From assembly GCF_006335015.1 (NCBI RefSeq), contig NZ_VDGT01000024.1:41605-105604 (forward strand): a stretch of 64,000 bases of DNA. The letters run 5' to 3'. Below the pieces are notes generated by a model. That model saw only the letters and a program-made list of their open reading frames with translations. It was not told where the DNA came from and did no database searches. Of this stretch, positions 52,456-61,722 are shown piece after piece (position 1 is the stretch's first letter; the number at the start of each line of letters is the position of its first letter). A program made the position numbers and the translations under genes. The stretch is from Streptomyces sedi (GTDB lineage: Bacteria > Actinomycetota > Actinomycetes > Streptomycetales > Streptomycetaceae).

Positions 52456-53990
52456 ACCGCCTCCCCCTGCCGCTGCTCGGTGTCCTGGTGGCGTTGCTCG
52501 CCCTGACCGGCGTCGCCACGATGCGCGGCGACGCCGGCGAGGAGCAGACCACCCGGCAGGCCCAGCCCCTCCCGGTGGAACGCACCGCGTTGACCTGCCC
52601 GCGCCCGACCGGCGCGGCGGCGCAGACCACCTGGTACACGGGGTTCACCCCGCCCACCGAGAGCGTCCGCTCCGAGGAGGGCGCCGCCACCCTGCTGCCC
52701 GCCCCCGAGCACACCCCCGACCCCGGCGCCACCGACCCGGACGAGGACGGCGGCGGGAGCGACGAGGAGAACGAGGAGGACGCCGAGGCCCCCGAGCCCG
52801 TTCTGGAGCTGACCGAGCCCGGCCTGCCGGTCACCGCGACCGTCGACGACGCCGACGCCCCCGCCCTGACGGGCACGGCCGACCACCTGCTGGCGCCGGG
52901 ATGGACCGTCCAGCAGACCACCGTCGTCGACTCCGGCGAGGGCAAGGGCGCCCTGGGCACCTCCTGCCAGACGCCGGACACCGAGTTCTGGTTCACCGGC
53001 GCCAGCGCCGCCGAGGACCGCCACGACTACGTCCACGTCACCAACCCCGACGAGGCGGCGACCGTCGTCGACATCGAGGTTTACGGCGCCGAGGGCGAGT
53101 TGGACGCCGAGCAGGGGCAGGGCATCACCGTCCCCGGCCACAGCGGCGTCGCGATCCGCCTCGCCACCCTGCTCGGCGAGGCGGAGCCGGACCTCGCCGT
53201 GCACGTCGCCGCCCGCAGCGGCCGGGTCGGCGCGCAGATCGAGGTCGTCGACGAGTCCCTCGGCACCGACTGGCTGCCGCCCGTCACCGACCCGGCGGCC
53301 GACACCCTGGTGCTCCCCGGCATCCCCGCCGGGGTGAACGGGGTGCGGCTCTCGGTCTTCGCCCCCGGCGGCCAGGACGTGTCGCTGAACGTCGGCCTCG
53401 CCGGCCCCGGCGGCACCATCACCCCGGCGGGCAACGAGTCGGTCAACGTCGTCGCCGGCACCGTCACCACCGTCGAACTCGGCGACCTCACCCAGGGCGA
53501 GGCGTCCTCCCTCGTGCTGACCAGGCAGGACGGCACGGGCTCCGGGCCCGTGGTCGCCAGCCTGCACGTGGTGGCGGGCGGGGAGGGGGACCGCGAGTCC
53601 GCGTTCCTCCCGGCCACCGAGCCGATCGACGAGCGCGCCACCATCTCGGGGAACACGACCTCCGGCACCCGGCTCGCCCTGCTCGCCCTCGACGAGACGG
53701 TCGAGGTGGACCTCACCTACTCCGCGGGCGCGGACGGCGGCGAGCCGGTCACCGAGACGTACACCGTGGACCCGGGAACCACCGTGGAGATCGCCCCCGA
53801 GCTGGACGGCACGGAGGGGAACTACGCGATCACCCTGGAACCCTCGGGCGGCGGCACGCTCCACGCCGCCAGGACCCTGCTGGTGGACAGGGACGGCGCC
53901 ACGGCGTTCACCACCCAGACGATCCCGGACGACGGCTCCACCGTCTCCGTCCCCGAGACGGACCCCGACCTGTCCCTGCTGGTCGACTGA
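52452..53990 (+). CDS. DUF5719-family exported protein
   Basis: A 512-residue protein with an N-terminal signal/anchor (LPLPLLGVLVALLALTGVA), a Thr/Pro/Glu-rich acidic stretch (about 85-120), and then repeated beta-sandwich-like segments. Examples are DYVHVTNPDEAATVVDIEVYG, VRLSVFAPGGQDVSLNVGL and TVTTVELGDLTQGEASSLVLT. It contains the DUF5719 pattern and no catalytic motif that I recognise. GTG 52452 overlaps the glycosyltransferase stop by 4 bp, so the two are made together and likely work together at the outer face of the membrane. Confidence 0.82.
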   Translation: MNRLPLPLLGVLVALLALTGVATMRGDAGEEQTTRQAQPLPVERTALTCPRPTGAAAQTTWYTGFTPPTESVRSEEGAATLLPAPEHTPDPGATDPDEDGGGSDEENEEDAEAPEPVLELTEPGLPVTATVDDADAPALTGTADHLLAPGWTVQQTTVVDSGEGKGALGTSCQTPDTEFWFTGASAAEDRHDYVHVTNPDEAATVVDIEVYGAEGELDAEQGQGITVPGHSGVAIRLATLLGEAEPDLAVHVAARSGRVGAQIEVVDESLGTDWLPPVTDPAADTLVLPGIPAGVNGVRLSVFAPGGQDVSLNVGLAGPGGTITPAGNESVNVVAGTVTTVELGDLTQGEASSLVLTRQDGTGSGPVVASLHVVAGGEGDRESAFLPATEPIDERATISGNTTSGTRLALLALDETVEVDLTYSAGADGGEPVTETYTVDPGTTVEIAPELDGTEGNYAITLEPSGGGTLHAARTLLVDRDGATAFTTQTIPDDGSTVSVPETDPDLSLLVD

Positions 53991-54008
53991 GTACCCTCCG
54001 CCACCGGC

Positions 54009-54050
54009 GCGCGCCGGGGTGGTCGCCTTCGGGTGACCGCCCCGGCGCGC
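54009..54050. terminator. Terminator between the DUF5719 gene and the convergent zincin-like gene
   Basis: A 16-bp stem with one G-T pair (54009-54024 with 54035-54050) and a 10-base loop, 19 bp after the stop codon. Confidence 0.75.
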
Positions 54051-54110
54051 CGCTTTCCCCACGGCTTTCCCGACGCTTTCCGGCCCGGTTTCGGCGTTTT
54101 CCGGCCCGGT

Positions 54111-54563
54111 TCAGTCCTGTCCGTACTGCGGGTCGACCGACTCGGGAGCCAGCCCCAGCAGCTCGGCGGCCTGCTCGACCACCACCTCGTGGACCAGCTG
54201 CGCGCACTCGTCGCGACTGCGGCTGCGCAGCTCGACCGGCCTGCGGTAGACCACGATCAGGGCCCGCCGCCCGCGCGACGCCCGCACGATCCCGCCCAGC
54301 GGCACGGCGCCGTCCTGCGAGGAATCGCGCAGCACCGGCACCTCGCGGACCAGGAACTCCACCCCGTCCAGCTGCGGCAACCGCCGCCGCAGCCGCTCCG
54401 CGGAGTCGTCCACCAGCGAGTCGAAGGTGTCCGCGCGGCTCACCGCGAGCGGCACCTGCGGCGGGGCCAGGGGACCGCGCATACCTCGACCGTGCCGGTC
54501 CCGGCGCCGATGGCGCTCGGGCTGGCCGGACACGGGTGGGGGGACTCCGCCGGACTTGTCCAT
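54111..54563 (-). CDS. Metallopeptidase-family (minimal zincin-like) protein, motif degenerate
   Basis: A 150-residue protein of the small zincin-like family that lies beside DUF3499 and phosphomannomutase genes across actinobacteria. The core begins FDSLVDDSAERLRRRLPQLDGVEFLVREVP and includes VVYRRPVELRSRSRDECAQLVHEVVVEQAAELLG. Where zincins have HExxH, this reads HEVVV, so the second zinc histidine is missing. Catalysis is doubtful and a structural or regulatory role more likely. TATCGT lies seven bases before ATG 54563. Confidence 0.75.
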   Translation of the reverse strand: MDKSGGVPPPVSGQPERHRRRDRHGRGMRGPLAPPQVPLAVSRADTFDSLVDDSAERLRRRLPQLDGVEFLVREVPVLRDSSQDGAVPLGGIVRASRGRRALIVVYRRPVELRSRSRDECAQLVHEVVVEQAAELLGLAPESVDPQYGQD

Positions 54564-54570
54564 CGCATCG

Positions 54571-54576
54571 ACGATA
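54571..54576 (-). promoter_or_regulatory. -10 element, leaderless zincin-like gene
   Basis: TATCGT on the minus strand ends seven bases before ATG 54563. Confidence 0.45.
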
Positions 54577-54747
54577 GATCAGAAAGCCCTCCCCCGGTCA
54601 GAGCGCCTCGGACCGGGGCACGCCCCCGGCCCCCACCGCCACGCAACACCCGTCCGCCCTGGGCGAATCCGGGCACTGCGGGCGGGAACGGGACGACACG
54701 GCGGGGTGACGCCGCCCCGAGTCGTCGCGGCCCGCTCAGGAGTGCGG

Positions 54748-54753
54748 TACGGT
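54748..54753 (+). promoter_or_regulatory. -10 element, leaderless DUF3499 gene
   Basis: TACGGT ends eight bases before GTG 54762; no Shine-Dalgarno sequence is present. Confidence 0.45.
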
Positions 54754-54761
54754 CCAACATC

Positions 54762-55151
54762 GTGAGCCCCGTACGTCGCTGTTCGCGCACCGCGTGCGGC
54801 CGTCCCGCCGTGGCGACGTTGACGTATGTCTACGCGGACTCCACGGCCGTCCTCGGTCCGCTCGCCACCTATGCCGAACCCCACTGCTACGACCTCTGTG
54901 CGGAGCACTCGGAGCGCCTGACCGCGCCGCGCGGCTGGGAAGTGGTCCGCCTCGCCATGGACCCGGCGACCACCCGGCCCAGCGGCGACGACCTCGAAGC
55001 CCTGGCCGACGCCGTCCGCGAGGCCGCCAGGACCCCGACGCCGCCGCCCGAGCCCCCGCCGGGCCCGCCCGTGCCGCGCGGCGGCACCGGCGACCCGGTC
55101 GAGGTCGCCCGGCGCGGACACCTGCGCATCCTGCGCTCCCCCGAGCCGTAG
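54762..55151 (+). CDS. DUF3499-family protein
   Basis: A 129-residue actinobacterial protein. The N-terminal 65 residues hold a probable zinc-binding module (RCSRTACGRPAVATLTYVYADSTAVLGPL, then HCYDLCAEHSERLTAPRGWEVVRL). The Pro-rich middle looks disordered, and a short basic end (RRGHLRILRSPEP) follows. Function unknown. It stands in the same place as the mycobacterial DUF3499 gene between the zincin-like gene and phosphomannomutase. Confidence 0.88.
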   Translation: MSPVRRCSRTACGRPAVATLTYVYADSTAVLGPLATYAEPHCYDLCAEHSERLTAPRGWEVVRLAMDPATTRPSGDDLEALADAVREAARTPTPPPEPPPGPPVPRGGTGDPVEVARRGHLRILRSPEP

Positions 55152-55242
55152 GGTCGCCCCGGTACATTGAGGGCGCGCGCACCGTGGCGCCGCCGTTCAC
55201 CGCACCGCCGTTCACCCGAAGCCTCAAGACAAGGGGTCAGCT

Positions 55243-56601
55243 GTGCCGGACCTGTCGCAGATCGTGAAGGCCTACGACGTGCGGGGCGAGGTCCCCGACC
55301 AGTGGGACGAGTCGCTGGCCGAGCTGTTCGGCGCCGCGTTCGTCCAGGTCACCCAAGCCGCCGCCGTGGTCATCGGCCACGACATGCGTCCCTCGTCGCC
55401 CGGCCTCGCCGGGGCCTTCGCCCGGGGCGCCGCCGGCCGCGGCGCCGACGTCACCGAGATCGGCCTCTGCTCGACCGACCAGCTGTACTACGCGAGCGGC
55501 GCACTCGACCTGCCGGGCGCCATGTTCACCGCCAGTCACAACCCCGCGCGCTACAACGGCATCAAGATGTGCCGCGCCGGCGCCGCCCCCGTCGGCCAGG
55601 ACACCGGCCTCGCCGAGATCCGCGCGCTCGTCGAGCGCTGGGCCGAGGAGGGCGCCCCGGCCCCCGTGGAGACCCCGGGTACCGTCGGCCGGCGCGACGT
55701 CCTCACCGACTACGCCGCCCATCTGCGTTCCCTCGTCGACCTGGAGACCATCAGGCCGCTGCGGGCCGTCGTCGACGCCGGCAACGGCATGGGCGGCCAC
55801 ACCGTGCCCACCGTCTTCGACGGGCTGCCGGTCCACCTCGACCCGATGTACTTCGAGCTGGACGGCACCTTCCCGAACCACGAGGCCAACCCGCTGGACC
55901 CCGCCAACATCGTCGACCTCCAGGCCCGCGTCCGCGAGACGGGTGCCGACATCGGCCTCGCCTTCGACGGCGACGCCGACCGCTGCTTCGTCGTCGACGA
56001 ACGCGGCGAGCCCGTCTCCCCGTCCGCGATCACCGCCCTCGTCGCCGCGCGCGAACTGGCCAAGGACCCCGGCGCCACCGTGATCCACAACCTGATCACC
56101 TCCTGGTCGGTCCCGGAGGTGGTCAGGGAGAACGGCGGCAACCCGGTCCGCACCCGCGTCGGCCACTCGTTCATCAAGGCCGAGATGGCCCGCACCGGCG
56201 CGATCTTCGGCGGCGAGCACTCGGCGCACTACTACTTCCGCGACTTCTGGAACGCGGACACCGGGATGCTCGCCGCGCTCCACGTGCTCTCCGCCCTCGG
56301 CCACCAGGACCAGCCGCTCTCCGGGCTGGTCGCCGCCTACGACCGCTACCCCGCCTCCGGCGAGATCAACAGCCGCGTCGCCGACCAGGCCGGCCGCGCC
56401 GCCGCCGTCCGCGCCGCCTACGCCGACCGGGACGGAGTCACCCTCGACGAGCTGGACGGGCTCACCGTCACCGCCGACGACTGGTGGTTCAACCTCCGCG
56501 CCTCCAACACCGAGCCCCTGCTCCGGCTGAACATCGAGGCCAGGGACGCCGACACCGTCGAGAAGGTACGCGACGAGGTGCTCGCCCTCGTCCGCGCCTG
56601 A
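55243..56601 (+). CDS. manB: Phosphomannomutase/phosphoglucomutase
   Basis: A 452-residue alpha-D-phosphohexomutase interconverting mannose-6-P and mannose-1-P (or glucose phosphates). The active-site phosphoserine is in FTASHNPARYNGIKM, the metal loop is AFDGDADRCF, the sugar-binding loop is GGEHSAHYYF and the phosphate-binding loop is RASNTEPLLRLN. GTG 55243 follows a TACATT -10-like element at 55163. With ManA it feeds GDP-mannose synthesis for mannosylated lipids, proteins or glycans. Confidence 0.94.
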   Translation: MPDLSQIVKAYDVRGEVPDQWDESLAELFGAAFVQVTQAAAVVIGHDMRPSSPGLAGAFARGAAGRGADVTEIGLCSTDQLYYASGALDLPGAMFTASHNPARYNGIKMCRAGAAPVGQDTGLAEIRALVERWAEEGAPAPVETPGTVGRRDVLTDYAAHLRSLVDLETIRPLRAVVDAGNGMGGHTVPTVFDGLPVHLDPMYFELDGTFPNHEANPLDPANIVDLQARVRETGADIGLAFDGDADRCFVVDERGEPVSPSAITALVAARELAKDPGATVIHNLITSWSVPEVVRENGGNPVRTRVGHSFIKAEMARTGAIFGGEHSAHYYFRDFWNADTGMLAALHVLSALGHQDQPLSGLVAAYDRYPASGEINSRVADQAGRAAAVRAAYADRDGVTLDELDGLTVTADDWWFNLRASNTEPLLRLNIEARDADTVEKVRDEVLALVRA

Positions 56602-56721
56602 CCCGCCAAGGCCCTGTCGAGCACCACCCGGGCGGCCGGGCACCCGGTGCCGGGCCGCCCACCCTGCGGGTAGGGTTGACCGTCGCGTCACCCGCCCACC
56701 CACGCTCCGCCGGAGGAAGCC

Positions 56722-56901
56722 GTGCCGCTCGTCGAAGACGCCCTGCTGGACATCCTCGCCTGCCCCGTCTGCCACGCCCCGCTGCGCGCCGACGAGCAGG
56801 AGAACGAGCTGGTCTGCACCGGCGACGCCTGCGCCCTCGCCTACCCGGTGCGCGACGGCATCCCCGTCCTGCTGGTGGACGAGGCCCGCCGGCCCGGCTG
56901 A
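56722..56901 (+). CDS. Trm112-family small protein
   Basis: A 59-residue protein starting at GTG 56722, with GGAGGA upstream. The sequence has LLDILACPVCHAPLRADEQENELVCTGDACALAYPVRDGIPVLLVDEARR, the Trm112/UPF0434 pattern with a CPxC pair. Two further cysteines may complete a zinc site. Such proteins are partners or activators of methyltransferases. It lies between manB and the SIS gene in one direction. Confidence 0.88.
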   Translation: MPLVEDALLDILACPVCHAPLRADEQENELVCTGDACALAYPVRDGIPVLLVDEARRPG

Positions 56902-56928
56902 GCCCGCCCGGCCCCGACGGAGCCCGCC

Positions 56929-58074
56929 ATGTTCGACGAAGCGCTGCTCGACGCCCCCGACCAGCTCCTGCGTGCCGACCCCCGAGGGCTGCTGCGCGCC
57001 GCCGCGAGCGCCGGCGCGCAGGTGCGGAGCGCGGCGCGCGGCGCCGCCGAGTCGCCCCTCGTGCGGCTCACCCCCGAGGGCCGGCCGGGGACCGTGCTGC
57101 ACGCCGGGCTCGGCCCCCAGGTCCCGCTGCTCGCCGACCTGTTCGGGGCGCTGGCCGGGGACGCCCTGCGGGTCGAGACCCTGCGCCCCGGCGGCCCCGC
57201 CGCCGACCCCGGCGCCCTGACCTGGTCGCTGCCCCGGTGGGTCGGCCCCCTCGACCTGCTGCTGATCACCAGCCTCGACGGCGTCGAGCCCGGGCTCGCG
57301 CTGCTCGTCGAGGCCGCCGCGCGACGCGGCTGCTCCGTCGTCGCCGTCACCCCCGAACGCTCCCCGCTCGCCGAGGCCGTCACCCACCGCAGGGGGCTGC
57401 TGCTTCCGTTGACCGGCGCCCCGTTCCAGGAGCCGACCGGCACGCGCGCCGCGCCCGGCCCGGCGTGGGCGCTGCTCACCCCGCTGCTGCTGCTCGGTGA
57501 CCGGCTCGGCCTCTTCGAGGCCTCCGACGCCACCCTCCAGCTGGTCGCCGACCGCCTCGACGGCGTCGCCGAACGCTGCGGCCCCGCCACCCGCACCCAG
57601 GACAACCCGGCCAAGGAGCTGGCCGCCCACCTCGGCGCCGCGCTCCCGCTGCTGTGGAGCGAGGGCCCGCTGTCCGGCGTCGTCGCCCGGCACGCCCGCC
57701 GCACCCTGATCGGCCTCGCCGGCCGCCCCGCGCTTGAGGCCGCGCTGCCCGAGGCGCTGGAGACCCACGCCCCGCTGCTCAGCGGCGACCTCGCCGGAGC
57801 CACCGACCCCGACGACTTCTTCCGCGACCGCGTCGAGGAGCCCGAGCCGCTGCGCCCGTACCTCCTGCTCTTCCGCGACCCGCCGCCGAACGGTGCCCCC
57901 GGCGGACTGCCGTCCGCGGCGGACGCGGCGCGCGACCTCGCCTTCGACCGCGGGGTCGGCGTCGCCGAGCTCGCCCCCGAGCCGGGCGAACCCCTGGTCG
58001 CGCTCGCCCGTTCGCTCGCCGAGACGGACCTCGCCGCCGTCTATCTGACGCTCGCCGCCGGCCCCCGCGGCTGA
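56929..58074 (+). CDS. SIS-domain protein related to phosphomannose isomerase
   Basis: A 381-residue protein with two SIS-like halves (VLHAGLGPQVPLLADLFGAL and LDLLLITSLDGVEPGLALLVEAAARRGCSVVAVTPERSPL). The C-terminal part is like bifunctional phosphoglucose/phosphomannose isomerases (DNPAKELAAHLGAALPLLW). Conserved isomerase catalytic residues are not obvious, so it may be a binding or regulatory form. It begins 27 bp after the Trm112 gene and precedes manA by 26 bp, the same order as in mycobacteria. Confidence 0.8.
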   Translation: MFDEALLDAPDQLLRADPRGLLRAAASAGAQVRSAARGAAESPLVRLTPEGRPGTVLHAGLGPQVPLLADLFGALAGDALRVETLRPGGPAADPGALTWSLPRWVGPLDLLLITSLDGVEPGLALLVEAAARRGCSVVAVTPERSPLAEAVTHRRGLLLPLTGAPFQEPTGTRAAPGPAWALLTPLLLLGDRLGLFEASDATLQLVADRLDGVAERCGPATRTQDNPAKELAAHLGAALPLLWSEGPLSGVVARHARRTLIGLAGRPALEAALPEALETHAPLLSGDLAGATDPDDFFRDRVEEPEPLRPYLLLFRDPPPNGAPGGLPSAADAARDLAFDRGVGVAELAPEPGEPLVALARSLAETDLAAVYLTLAAGPRG

Positions 58075-58100
58075 CGCCCACCCGCACGAAGGACCCCCCC

Positions 58101-59315
58101 ATGGACCGCCTGCAGAACACCGTCCGGCCCTATGCCTGGGGCTCCACCACCGCGCTCCCCGAGCTGCTCGGCACCGAGCCGACCGGCGAGCCGCAGGCCG
58201 AGCTGTGGATGGGCGCCCACCCCGGCGCCCCCTCCCGCCTGGACCGCGGCGCGGGCGCCGTGACGCTGGACCAGGTGATCGCGGCCGACCCCGAGGGCGA
58301 GCTGGGCGCGGCGACCACCGCCGCGCTCGGGGCCCGGCTCCCGTTCCTGCTCAAGCTGCTCGCGGCCGGCGCCCCGCTCTCGCTCCAGGTCCACCCCGAC
58401 CTCGCCCAGGCCGCCGCCGGCTTCGCCGAGGAGGAGGCCAACGGCGTCCCGCTGGACGCCCCGCACCGCAACTACCGCGACGCCAACCACAAGCCCGAGC
58501 TGATCTGCGCGCTCACCGCGTTCGACGGGCTCTGCGGCTTCCGGCCGGCGTCCGGGACTGCCGAGCTGTTCGACGCGCTGGGCGTCGACGAACTCAAGCC
58601 GTACGCCGACCTGTTGCGCGCCCGCCCGGAGGGCGACGCGCTGCGCGAGGTCTTCACCGCCGTGCTGACCGCCGAACCGGAGGCCGTGGCCCGGACGGTG
58701 GAGCTGGCCGCCGGTGCCGCCGCGCGGCTCGCCGCCGAGCACCCCGACCACCGCTTCGCCGAGGCGTGCGCCGCCTACGCGGAGATCGCCCGCCACTACC
58801 CGGGCGACCGGGGCGTCATCGCCGCCATGCTGCTCAACCACGTCCGGCTGGCCCCCGGCGAGGCCCTCTACCTGGGCGCCGGCGTGCCGCACGCCTACCT
58901 CGAAGGGCTCGGCGTCGAGATCATGGCGAACTCGGACAACGTGCTGCGCTGCGGCCTCACCCCCAAGCACGTCGACGTTCCCGAGCTGCTGCGCGTCGTC
59001 CGCTTCGAGTCCGGCGACCCCGGCGTGCTGCGGCCCGAGCCGGATGCCACGGGCGCCGAGGTCTACGCGACGCCGATCGACGAGTTCCAGCTCTCCCGCC
59101 ATCTGACCGAGGGCGCCGCCGGGACCGTGCTGCCCGACGGCCGCCCGCAGCTCCTGCTGTGCGTCCGGGGGCGGGTCACGCTGCGCGGCGCGGACGGCGC
59201 CCCGTTCGACCTCGCGCCGGGCGACTCGGTCTTCGCGCCCGCCGGCGAATCGGTCGAACTGGGCGGCTCCGGCACGCTGTTCCGCGCCACGGTCGCCGAC
59301 CGGGTCGCCCGCTGA
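58101..59315 (+). CDS. manA: Mannose-6-phosphate isomerase, class I
   Basis: A 404-residue zinc cupin converting fructose-6-P to mannose-6-P. Motifs are RLQNTVRPYAWGS, AELWMGAHPGAPS, KLLAAGAPLSLQVHPD (zinc ligands), ANHKPELICAL, and LAPGEALYLGAGVPHAYLEGLGVEIMANSDNVLR. A C-terminal cupin end follows. It is last in the manB-Trm112-SIS-manA run. The N-terminus and length match actinobacterial ManA. Confidence 0.95.
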   Translation: MDRLQNTVRPYAWGSTTALPELLGTEPTGEPQAELWMGAHPGAPSRLDRGAGAVTLDQVIAADPEGELGAATTAALGARLPFLLKLLAAGAPLSLQVHPDLAQAAAGFAEEEANGVPLDAPHRNYRDANHKPELICALTAFDGLCGFRPASGTAELFDALGVDELKPYADLLRARPEGDALREVFTAVLTAEPEAVARTVELAAGAAARLAAEHPDHRFAEACAAYAEIARHYPGDRGVIAAMLLNHVRLAPGEALYLGAGVPHAYLEGLGVEIMANSDNVLRCGLTPKHVDVPELLRVVRFESGDPGVLRPEPDATGAEVYATPIDEFQLSRHLTEGAAGTVLPDGRPQLLLCVRGRVTLRGADGAPFDLAPGDSVFAPAGESVELGGSGTLFRATVADRVAR

Positions 59316-59381
59316 CGGTGGTTCGGGCGCCGGCTGGCCGAGATGAGACCGTTCGCATAGTGCCGCCCGGGGCGCGCGGTG

Positions 59382-59387
59382 TACATT
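59382..59387 (+). promoter_or_regulatory. -10-like element of ahcY
   Basis: TACATT, the same hexamer as upstream of manB, about 200 bases before the ahcY start. It implies a long leader. Confidence 0.4.
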
Positions 59388-59419
59388 CGGTGCGTTACCA
59401 GATGTCGTTGCTGATGGCA

Positions 59420-59576
59420 GTCGGGTGCGGTGAGCCGTCACCGCTCAGCCCGGCAGAGGGGTAAGAAGGCCCTCCGACGGACCGTGGCGCAGCGGAAGCC
59501 CCGCCCCCACCACCCCTGGGGAAGCGGGCCTCACCGCCGCAGCCTCCTGTCCGCCCACACTCGTCACCGCGTGAGG
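59420..59576 (+). promoter_or_regulatory. Structured 5' leader of ahcY, candidate regulatory RNA
   Basis: The leader can form GTCG (59420-59423) with CGAC (59475-59478), enclosing two hairpins. The first is a perfect 7-bp stem, GCGGTGA/TCACCGC (59427-59433 with 59438-59444); the second is a 5-bp stem, GAGGG/CCCTC (59456-59460 with 59470-59474). Between them lies CAGCCCGGCA. Further on, CCTCAC (59529-59534) can pair with GTGAGG (59571-59576), which includes part of the ribosome-binding site. It does not match the SAH, SAM-I or SAM-IV consensus as I know them. Whether it senses anything is unproven. Confidence 0.4.
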
Positions 59577-59586
59577 AGCAGCCGTC

Positions 59587-61020
<1,434 letters not shown>

Positions 61021-61029
61021 GCGAAGGCA

Positions 61030-61060
61030 GTCCGGGCCCGCCGTCCGCGCGGGCCCGGAC
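61030..61060 (+). terminator. Terminator after ahcY
   Basis: A perfect 12-bp stem (61030-61041 with 61049-61060) around a 7-base loop, 10 bp after the stop codon. Confidence 0.8.
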
Positions 61061-61078
61061 GCGCCACCGCCCGCACCC

Positions 61079-61708
61079 ATGCCCCAAGGCCGCTACCGCG
61101 TCAGCGACCCCGAGGACGGCAGTCCCCTGGGCGAGGAGCGCTTCCACTGCGCCCCCGGCCCGGCGGGCTGGCGGTACACGGGGCGACTCACCGCGCCGGA
61201 CGGCAGGACGCTGCTGACCACCGACCTCACCCTGGACGCGCTCGGCCGCCAGCTCCGCGTCGAACTCCACGCCGGCGGCTGGCAGTTGCGCGGCGGCGCG
61301 CTCGACGGACTGACCTGGGTGCGGATGGCCGGCGACGGCACCGCGCCCGAGGAGGGCAACGCCAGGGCCACCGCCTTCAGCGGGCCGTCCCCCGGCTTCC
61401 TCGTCGCCCTGGCCGCCCTGCTGCGGCCCGACGCCACGGAGGACGGCGCCCCCGCCCGCGCGCGGCTCGTCACCGTCACCGCGCCGGCCCTGGCCACCCG
61501 CACCCGCGACGAGAGCTGGACGCACCTCGGCGCCGAGAGCCACCCCACGGACAGCGGACCGCTGGTCGTGGACGCCTACGAGATCGCCGACCTGGAGACC
61601 GGGGAACGCCACACCGCGCATCTCGCCGGTGACGTCGTACTCGCGGCCCCGGGCGTCGAGTTGGAGGAGCTGGACTCTCCACCCTCCGCCTTCCCCGGAG
61701 GACGCTGA
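61079..61708 (+). CDS. Conserved hypothetical protein
   Basis: A 209-residue cytoplasmic protein with no signal peptide or membrane segment. It is rich in beta-strand patterns (GWRYTGRLTAPDGRTLLTTDLTLDALGRQLRVELH), suggesting a beta-barrel or lipocalin-like fold. Coding bias is normal for the region. I do not recognise a family or a catalytic motif. It starts 19 bp after the ahcY terminator, so it may be expressed by read-through or from its own promoter. Confidence 0.65.
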   Translation: MPQGRYRVSDPEDGSPLGEERFHCAPGPAGWRYTGRLTAPDGRTLLTTDLTLDALGRQLRVELHAGGWQLRGGALDGLTWVRMAGDGTAPEEGNARATAFSGPSPGFLVALAALLRPDATEDGAPARARLVTVTAPALATRTRDESWTHLGAESHPTDSGPLVVDAYEIADLETGERHTAHLAGDVVLAAPGVELEELDSPPSAFPGGR

Positions 61709-61722
61709 GCCGGCGGCCCCGG

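Noticed and set aside
59388..59586. Known SAH or SAM riboswitch upstream of ahcY
   Set aside because: The conserved blocks of the SAH, SAM-I and SAM-IV classes as I remember them are not present. Only an unassigned structured leader is reported.
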